The notes below the pieces were generated by a model. That model was not told where the DNA came from, made no database searches, and saw nothing but the letters and a program-made list of their open reading frames with translations. The translations under genes were made by a program, and so were the position numbers. A stretch of DNA of 10,733 nt. Origin: JALHSW01 sp038321755 (GTDB lineage: Bacteria > Actinomycetota > Acidimicrobiia > IMCC26256 > PALSA-555). The first letter of the stretch is position 1, and each line of letters begins with the position of its first letter. The DNA is taken from positions 1-10,733 of the forward strand of contig JBBQFJ010000117.1 of the NCBI GenBank assembly GCA_038321755.1. The letters run 5' to 3'. Shown here one piece after another: positions 6,480 to 10,733 of this stretch.

Positions 6480-7893
6480 GGACGCGCCAGCATCGATGCC
6501 CGTGAGCGGTCAGCCGCTCTGGCACGGGCGCTTCGCTGATGGCCCGAGCGACGAGTTGCTCGCGTTCACGGTCAGCCTCGACTTCGATCGGCGCCTCGCC
6601 CCTGACGATCTCGAGGGCTCCCGCGCCCACGTCCGCATGCTCGGCGCCGTCGGGCTGCTCGGTGACGACGACGTCCTGGCAGTGCTGGCCGCGCTCGACA
6701 CCGTCGACGCGGAGCTCACCGACGGCTCGTTCGTCTTCGCCCCGTCCGATGAGGACATCCACACGGCGATCGAGCGCCGGGTCACCGAGATCGCCGGCGA
6801 TGCTGGTGCGCGCCTCCACACCGGGCGCAGCCGGAACGACCAGGTGGCGACCGATCTTCGTCTGTGGCTCCGTCGCGCGGGCCGTGACGTCGCGGCACGG
6901 ACGCATCGCTTCCAGGAGACGCTCGTGCGGCTGGCGGGGGAGTGCGGTGACGACGCCTACCTCCCGGGGTACACCCACCTCCAGCGCGCCCAGCCCGTGC
7001 TGCTCGCACACCACCTGCTCGCCCACTTCTGGTCCCTGTCGCGCGACGTCGACCGCTGGCGTGATGCGCTCGACCGTGCGGACGTCTCCCCGCTCGGTGC
7101 CGGTGCACTGGCGGGGTCGAGCCTGCCGCTCGACCCCGACCAGACCGCAGCGGCACTCGGGTTCGGACGCCGCTTCGAGAACTCGCTCGATGCCGTCTCG
7201 GATCGCGACTTCGTCGCCGAGGCGCTCTTCGTGCTCGCGCTCGAGCAGGTGCACCTCTCGCGGCTCGGCGAGGAGATCGTGCTGTGGACGAGCGACGAGT
7301 TCGGCTTCCTCGGGCTCGCCGATTCACACAGCACGGGCTCGTCGATGCTGCCGAACAAGAAGAACCCCGACATCGCCGAGCTGGCGCGAGGGAAGGCCGG
7401 TCGGGTGATCGGCGACCTCACGGGCTTCCTCGCGACGCTCAAGGGCCTGCCGCTCGCCTACAACCGGGATCTACAGGAAGACAAGGAGCCCCTGTTCGAT
7501 GCCGTCGAGACGTGCGCGTTGAGCTTGAGCGCGCTCCAGGGCTTGCTGGAGACGGCGACGTTCGACCACGGGCGCATGCGTGCCGCAGCCGACGTGCCCG
7601 CGACCGCCGCGACCGACCTCGCTGAGCACCTCGTGCGGGGTGGGACACCCTTCCGCGAGGCGCACGCGATCGTGGGCAACCTCGTGCGGCAGTCGACCGA
7701 GCGCGGTGTGCCACTCGATGAGCTGGTGATCACGGAGCCGACCCTCGGGCCCGACGCGCTGCCGTTGCTCGAGCCGGGTGCGGCCGTGCGGCAGCGCACG
7801 ACGGCCGGTGGTGCAGGACCCGACGCGCTCGGCCCGCAGCTCGACGCGGCGGCCGCGTGTCTCGCCGACCAGCGGGCGTGGCTCGAAGCTTGA
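6472..7893 (+). CDS. argH: Argininosuccinate lyase
   Basis: Splits argininosuccinate into arginine and fumarate, last step of the pathway. The protein has 473 residues, normal for the fumarase/aspartase superfamily. Motifs: LWHGRFADGPSDELLAF near the N-terminus, HTGRSRNDQVATD, YTHLQRAQPV (the His participates in the active site in homologues), and the superfamily signature GSSMLPNKKNPD at 289-300, on the flexible loop with the catalytic Ser (290 or 291). NRDLQEDKEPLFD follows. The usual GSS-x-MPQKKNPD is here SSMLPNKKNPD, a mild variant. The ATG at 6472 gives an N-terminal lead of about 14 residues before the conserved LWHGRF and overlaps argG by 8 bases; the frame is open upstream only as a shadow of argG. 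Confidence 0.98.
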   Translation: MSEDAPASMPVSGQPLWHGRFADGPSDELLAFTVSLDFDRRLAPDDLEGSRAHVRMLGAVGLLGDDDVLAVLAALDTVDAELTDGSFVFAPSDEDIHTAIERRVTEIAGDAGARLHTGRSRNDQVATDLRLWLRRAGRDVAARTHRFQETLVRLAGECGDDAYLPGYTHLQRAQPVLLAHHLLAHFWSLSRDVDRWRDALDRADVSPLGAGALAGSSLPLDPDQTAAALGFGRRFENSLDAVSDRDFVAEALFVLALEQVHLSRLGEEIVLWTSDEFGFLGLADSHSTGSSMLPNKKNPDIAELARGKAGRVIGDLTGFLATLKGLPLAYNRDLQEDKEPLFDAVETCALSLSALQGLLETATFDHGRMRAAADVPATAATDLAEHLVRGGTPFREAHAIVGNLVRQSTERGVPLDELVITEPTLGPDALPLLEPGAAVRQRTTAGGAGPDALGPQLDAAAACLADQRAWLEA

Positions 7894-8501
7894 TGCAGCC
7901 CGCGGTCCCGCGCTCGTTCTACGACCGCGATGGGCGGACGCTGGCGCCCGAGCTGCTCAACAAGCTGCTCGTCCACGACGACCCGGCGGTCGGACGCCTC
8001 GCGGTGCGGATCGTCGAGGTCGAGGCGTACGCGGGGTCGGACGACGCCGGCAGCCACGCGTTCCGTGGGCCGACCCCGCGCACCGAGACGATGTTCGGCG
8101 CGCCGGGCCACCTCTACGTGTACTTCACCTACGGCATGCACTGGTGCATGAACGTCGTCGCGGGCCCGGCGGGAGCGGCGAGCGCGGTCCTCCTGCGGGG
8201 TGCTGCACCGGTGGCAGGGATCGAGGTGATGCGAGCGCGCCGGCCTGCGGCGCGGACCGACCGGGATCTCTGCTCGGGACCCGCGCGGCTCACCCAGGCA
8301 CTCGGCATCTCGGGATCGTTCGACGGGACCGATCTGGTCGGGGGCGGCATCGGCATCGTCGACGACGGGGTGGCGCCGCCGAGCGACCCCGGTGTGAGCA
8401 CCCGGATCGGGCTCGGCGCCGGACGGGGCCGGGAGCACCGGTGGCGCTGGTTCGTCGCGGACGACCCGAACGTCAGCCGTTCGCGACCATCGCAGGGCTA
8501 G
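7893..8501 (+). CDS. mpg: 3-methyladenine DNA glycosylase, AAG/Mpg family
   Basis: Base-excision repair enzyme that removes alkylated or deaminated purines from DNA. The protein has 202 residues, typical for bacterial members. It matches the human AAG core: RIVEVEAYAG at 39-48, where Glu44 corresponds to the catalytic Glu and Tyr46 to the nucleotide-flipping region Tyr, then SHAFRGPTPRT at 54-64, and YVYFTYGMHWCMNV. DLCSGPARLTQALGI follows, also family-typical. The ATG at 7893 overlaps the argH stop by one base (TGATG), and no good Shine-Dalgarno is visible, so it is probably translated by re-initiation after argH. A GTG at 7857 in the same frame would add 12 residues inside argH and is less likely. 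The mpg-tyrS pair is also adjacent in Mycobacterium tuberculosis (Rv1688-Rv1689), which supports the call. No functional link to arginine is apparent. Confidence 0.94.
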   Translation: MQPAVPRSFYDRDGRTLAPELLNKLLVHDDPAVGRLAVRIVEVEAYAGSDDAGSHAFRGPTPRTETMFGAPGHLYVYFTYGMHWCMNVVAGPAGAASAVLLRGAAPVAGIEVMRARRPAARTDRDLCSGPARLTQALGISGSFDGTDLVGGGIGIVDDGVAPPSDPGVSTRIGLGAGRGREHRWRWFVADDPNVSRSRPSQG

Positions 8502-8504
8502 CGT
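8499..8504 (+). promoter_or_regulatory. Possible -10 element for tyrS (leaderless start candidate)
   Basis: TAGCGT fits the actinobacterial TAnnnT -10 pattern and lies 7 bases before the tyrS GTG at 8512, so transcription could begin at or next to the start codon. No good -35 is seen at the right distance. It overlaps the mpg stop codon (TAG 8499-8501). Weak evidence. Confidence 0.2.
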
Positions 8505-8511
8505 CGAAATC

Positions 8512-9765
8512 GTGCCCGACGAGATGGTCAGTGCGGAGATCGCGATCAGTCCGGAGATCGCCGAGCAGGTGCGGGTCATCGCGGCCGGCGCGGTTGACCT
8601 CGTCAGCGAGACCGACCTCGTCCGGAAGCTGCAGCGGGGGACGCCGCTGCGGGTGAAGCTGGGCATCGATCCCACCGCGTCGGACATCCACCTCGGGTTC
8701 GCCGTCGTCCTCCGGAAGCTCCGCCAGATCCAGGACCTCGGCCACACCGCCGTGCTGATCCTCGGTGACTTCACCGCGATGGTGGGAGACCCGTCGGGGC
8801 GCTCGGCCACGCGGCCGCGCCTCTCCAAGGAGCAGGTCGACGTCCACGCCGCCACCTACGTCGAGCAGGTGCAACGGATCCTCGATCCCGATCGGCTCGA
8901 GGTGCGTCGGAACTCGGAGTGGCTCGGTGCCATGGGCATCGAGGACGTGCTGCTGCTCACGGCGCGCATGACCGTCGCCCAGATGCTGGAGCGGGACGAC
9001 TTCGCCAAGCGGTATCGGGACGGCAAGCCGATCTCGGTGCTGGAGTTCCTGTATCCGCTCCTCCAGGGCTGGGACTCCGTGGTCGTGCAGGCGGACGTCG
9101 AGCTCGGCGGCACGGACCAGCTCTTCAACAACCTCGTGGGCCGGACCCTGCAGGCCCAGGAGGGGCAGGAGCCCCAGGTCGTGCTCACCACTCCGCTGCT
9201 GGAGGGGCTCGACGGCGTCCAGAAGATGTCGAAGTCGCTCGACAACTACGTCGGGATCGCCGAGGCGCCGTCGGAGCAGTTCGGCAAGATGATGTCGCTG
9301 CCCGACGTGCTGATGGCTCGCTACTTCGCCCTCACCACCGGATGGCACCCCGACCGGGTCGCCGAGACCGTCGCCGCGATGGAGGATGGCAGCCTTGCCC
9401 CCGTCGAGGCGAAGCGCCTCCTCGCCCGGACGATCGTCGACCTGTACCAGGGTGACGGCGCGGGTGCGGAGGCCGAGGGCGAGTTCGACCGGGTGTTCAA
9501 GGCCCATGCGGCGCCGTCGGACATCCCTGAGCACGTCCTCGACCTCGGAGAGGCCCGTGACGGGCGAATCCCGCTCGCCAACGTCCTGCGCCAGGCCGGG
9601 CTCGCGGCGTCCAACAAGGAGGCTCGACGCCTCGTCGCCCAGGGTGGCGTGCGGTGGGACGGGGACGTCGTGGCGGATCCGGATCGGACCTGCGATCCCG
9701 GGGAGCTCGACGGCGTGACCCTCCAGGTCGGCCGACGGAAGTGGGCACGCGTCCGCCTGCCCTGA
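8512..9765 (+). CDS. tyrS: Tyrosyl-tRNA synthetase (KMSKS-type, TyrZ-like)
   Basis: Charges tRNA-Tyr with tyrosine. The protein has 417 residues. It is a class I synthetase: the HIGH-type motif is HLGF at 60-63 in DPTASDIHLGF, the KMSKS loop is exact at 238-242, and an S4 RNA-binding domain occupies about 353-415 (IPLANVLRQAGL, SNKEARRLVAQGGV). GDFTAMVGDPSGRSATRP and GGTDQLFNNLVGR are family motifs. The true KMSKS and the HLGF motif place it with type 2 bacterial TyrRS, unlike the KFGKT form of E. coli TyrS. The GTG at 8512 is used; an ATG at 8524 in frame is an alternative that removes 4 residues. Neither has a clear Shine-Dalgarno. It begins 10 bases after mpg. No T-box leader fits in that gap. 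It is the last protein gene before the rRNA operon. Confidence 0.97.
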   Translation: MPDEMVSAEIAISPEIAEQVRVIAAGAVDLVSETDLVRKLQRGTPLRVKLGIDPTASDIHLGFAVVLRKLRQIQDLGHTAVLILGDFTAMVGDPSGRSATRPRLSKEQVDVHAATYVEQVQRILDPDRLEVRRNSEWLGAMGIEDVLLLTARMTVAQMLERDDFAKRYRDGKPISVLEFLYPLLQGWDSVVVQADVELGGTDQLFNNLVGRTLQAQEGQEPQVVLTTPLLEGLDGVQKMSKSLDNYVGIAEAPSEQFGKMMSLPDVLMARYFALTTGWHPDRVAETVAAMEDGSLAPVEAKRLLARTIVDLYQGDGAGAEAEGEFDRVFKAHAAPSDIPEHVLDLGEARDGRIPLANVLRQAGLAASNKEARRLVAQGGVRWDGDVVADPDRTCDPGELDGVTLQVGRRKWARVRLP

Positions 9766-9790
9766 GCGGGTTGGCCGTGACGCCGGCCGG

Positions 9791-9796
9791 TATGCT
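9791..9796 (+). promoter_or_regulatory. Weak candidate upstream rRNA promoter (-10 TATGCT)
   Basis: TATGCT resembles a sigma70 -10. The nearest -35-like sequence is TTGGCC at 9771-9776, but the 14-base spacing is too short for a normal promoter. rRNA operons in Actinomycetota often have tandem promoters, which keeps this open as a secondary start. Low confidence. Confidence 0.2.
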
Positions 9797-9832
9797 GATC
9801 GAGACGGAGCACAGGGAAATCTTCACCCCAGC

Positions 9833-9861
9833 TTGATTGGGTGGATCTGCCCCCGTATACT
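9833..9861 (+). promoter_or_regulatory. rRNA operon promoter, sigma70/SigA type
   Basis: The -35 TTGATT (9833-9838) and -10 TATACT (9856-9861) are separated by 17 bases, near the consensus in both boxes and spacing. The bases after the -10 (CCCGAG) form a GC-rich discriminator as found in stringently controlled rRNA promoters. Start of transcription is expected near 9866-9868, which gives a 16S leader of about 455 bases. It is the best promoter in the window. Confidence 0.75.
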
Positions 9862-9869
9862 CCCGAGTC

Positions 9870-9903
9870 CGCCCGAAGGCCGTCTCTGACGGGACCGCGG
9901 GCG
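9870..9903 (+). other. Two-tier inverted repeat at the 5' end of the rRNA leader
   Basis: The outer stem CGCCCG (9870-9875) pairs with CGGGCG (9898-9903). Inside it CCGTC (9880-9884) pairs with GACGG (9888-9892) across a TCT loop. It begins only a few bases after the predicted start of the leader. It lacks a following T-run, so it is not a standard terminator. It may protect the 5' end of the transcript or stop tyrS read-through by another mechanism; both are guesses. Confidence 0.4.
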
Positions 9904-10016
9904 CTTGATACGGACTACGGCCTCGCCTCAGTCACCTGTCCAGCCGGGCACCCGCAAGGGATTCCGGGTTGGGCGGCGGAGTGGGTGCGGCGAACCGGTC
10001 CGACGTGAGGCTCTCG

Positions 10017-10029
10017 GCCAGTTGCTGGC
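10017..10029 (+). promoter_or_regulatory. boxB-like hairpin of rRNA leader
   Basis: GCCAG (10017-10021), loop TTG, CTGGC (10025-10029): a perfect 5-bp hairpin 15 bases ahead of the boxA-like sequence. Order and spacing resemble the boxB-boxA arrangement of rRNA antitermination (nut-like) sites. Short, so the call depends on the neighbouring boxA. Confidence 0.4.
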
Positions 10030-10044
10030 GCGTGCCTCGCAGCA

Positions 10045-10056
10045 GCTTCTTGACAA
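10045..10056 (+). promoter_or_regulatory. boxA-like rRNA antitermination element
   Basis: GCTTCTTGACAA matches the E. coli boxA core GCTCTTTAACAA at 9 of 12 positions. The wider sequence, running into GGAACAGTG, resembles the TTTGAAAACTGAACA-type element found in Gram-positive rRNA leaders and 16S-23S spacers. In the family boxA RNA binds NusB/S10 and keeps polymerase from terminating in the rRNA genes. The embedded TTGACA could be misread as a -35. Confidence 0.5.
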
Positions 10057-10060
10057 CGGA

Positions 10061-10072
10061 ACAGTGACGCCA
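10061..10072 (+). repeat. 12-mer direct repeat, copy 1 (rRNA leader)
   Basis: ACAGTGACGCCA, immediately downstream of the boxA-like element. Copy 2 at 10137-10148 differs at one base. The shared core GTGACGCC also occurs at 9777-9784, before the main promoter. Confidence 0.5.
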
Positions 10073-10130
10073 TGTAAGTAAGCCAGTGCGGGCGTTCACG
10101 ACTCGAGCCACGGGATCCTCGGATCTCGGG

Positions 10131-10165
10131 GTGCGGACTGTGACGCCACAACAACAATTCCGCAC
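10131..10165 (+). other. Hairpin in the rRNA leader
   Basis: GTGCGGA (10131-10137) pairs perfectly with TCCGCAC (10159-10165). Within the loop TGTG (10139-10142) can pair with CACA (10147-10150) across ACGC, so a longer imperfect stem with an A-rich bulge (about 8 bases) is possible. It may be a processing or antitermination structure of the leader; this is inferred from location only. Confidence 0.45.
10137..10148 (+). repeat. 12-mer direct repeat, copy 2 (rRNA leader)
   Basis: ACTGTGACGCCA, one mismatch from copy 1 at 10061-10072, starting 76 bases later. It lies in the upper part of the 10131-10165 hairpin, whereas copy 1 follows boxA. Confidence 0.5.
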
Positions 10166-10277
10166 GGTCCCACCAACGAGAGGTCCGGTTCGCCGGCGCC
10201 GCTCGAGATGGAGGATCGTGCTGTAGTCGCCCGACGAGCCAGCAGTGGTTCCGACGGCGGCTCTCCGATCTTCATCG

Positions 10278-10309
10278 TCTCCCTCCTTGGCTTCGGCCAT
10301 CCGGGGAGA
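10278..10309 (+). other. UUCG-capped hairpin just upstream of 16S rRNA
   Basis: TCTCCCT (10278-10284) pairs with GGGGAGA (10303-10309), including one T-G pair at the inner end. A symmetrical 3x3 internal loop follows, then TGGC (10288-10291) pairs with GCCA (10296-10299) around TTCG. C(UUCG)G is an exceptionally stable tetraloop. The hairpin ends about 11 bases before the predicted 16S 5' end, so a role in leader folding or 5' maturation is plausible. CTCTCC at 10261-10266 could compete for the GGAGAG strand. Confidence 0.5.
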
Positions 10310-10320
10310 GGGTGCTGGTC

Positions 10321-10733
<413 letters not shown>

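Larger units (their letters stand above)
9766..10320 (+). other. Non-coding region: rRNA operon promoter and long 16S leader
   Basis: This is the only gene-free stretch over 300 bases. Open frames here are short, lack ribosome binding sites and overlap the rRNA or its leader, so I see no protein gene and no tRNA. The stretch holds one good promoter, a weaker possible upstream -10, several inverted repeats, a boxB/boxA-like antitermination element, a repeated 12-mer and a hairpin before the rRNA; these are listed separately. There is no intrinsic terminator with a T-run behind tyrS, so read-through from tyrS into the rRNA unit is possible. Confidence 0.8.

Noticed and set aside
8502..8511. T-box riboswitch controlling tyrS
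   Set aside because: Only 10 bases separate mpg and tyrS, far too short, and no T-box sequence is present inside mpg.
9870..9903. Rho-independent terminator for tyrS
   Set aside because: The hairpin is good but is followed by CTTGATA, not a T-run, and it lies downstream of the predicted rRNA transcription start.
10050..10080. TTGACA at 10050-10055 as the -35 of a second rRNA promoter
   Set aside because: No good -10 follows at 16-18 bases (only TGTAAG or GTAAGT), and the TTGACA sits inside a boxA-like antitermination sequence, which explains it better.
9915..10300. Minus-strand small open frames in the rRNA leader (80 and 122 codons)
   Set aside because: Located in the rRNA leader opposite to transcription, with composition of random translation and no motif.

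Overview
The window is about 10.7 kb of GC-rich bacterial chromosome with tightly packed genes, all on the + strand. It carries a nearly complete arginine biosynthesis operon in the order argC(partial)-argJ-argB-argD-argF-argR-argG-argH. This is followed by a 3-methyladenine DNA glycosylase gene (mpg type), tyrosyl-tRNA synthetase (tyrS), a roughly 555-base non-coding region, and the first ~413 bases of a 16S rRNA gene. High GC, frequent GTG starts, the argCJBDFRGH order and the mpg-tyrS pairing all fit Actinomycetota. The 16S fragment and the SARTR variant in ArgF suggest, less surely, a lineage near Acidimicrobiia. I cannot name a genus from the sequence alone.

Region 1 (1-7893): arginine operon. 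ArgJ moves the acetyl group from N-acetylornithine to glutamate, so no argE is needed. ArgB, ArgC and ArgD convert N-acetylglutamate to N-acetylornithine. ArgF, ArgG and ArgH turn ornithine into citrulline, argininosuccinate and arginine. ArgR is the arginine-responsive repressor and sits inside the operon it presumably controls. Its operator should lie upstream of argC, outside the window. Junctions are extremely tight: argC/argJ, argJ/argB, argB/argD and argD/argF each overlap by 4 bases (GTGA or ATGA), argG/argH overlap by 8, and argH/mpg overlap by 1 (TGATG).

Region 2 (7893-9765): mpg, a base-excision repair enzyme translationally abutted to argH, then tyrS 10 bases later. Neither is part of arginine metabolism; they appear to ride at the end of the transcription unit, although tyrS may have its own promoter.

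Region 3 (9766-10320): no gene. It holds a strong sigma70-type promoter (TTGATT, 17 bases, TATACT) and a long rRNA leader. The leader contains several inverted repeats, a boxB/boxA-like antitermination element, a repeated 12-mer, and a UUCG-capped hairpin just before the rRNA.

Region 4 (10321-10733): 5' part of the 16S rRNA gene, cut by the window end.

I found no mobile element, CRISPR array, phage gene or unknown protein family. The window looks like an ordinary housekeeping region. The points worth a second look are small cis-acting RNA structures at gene junctions and in the rRNA leader.
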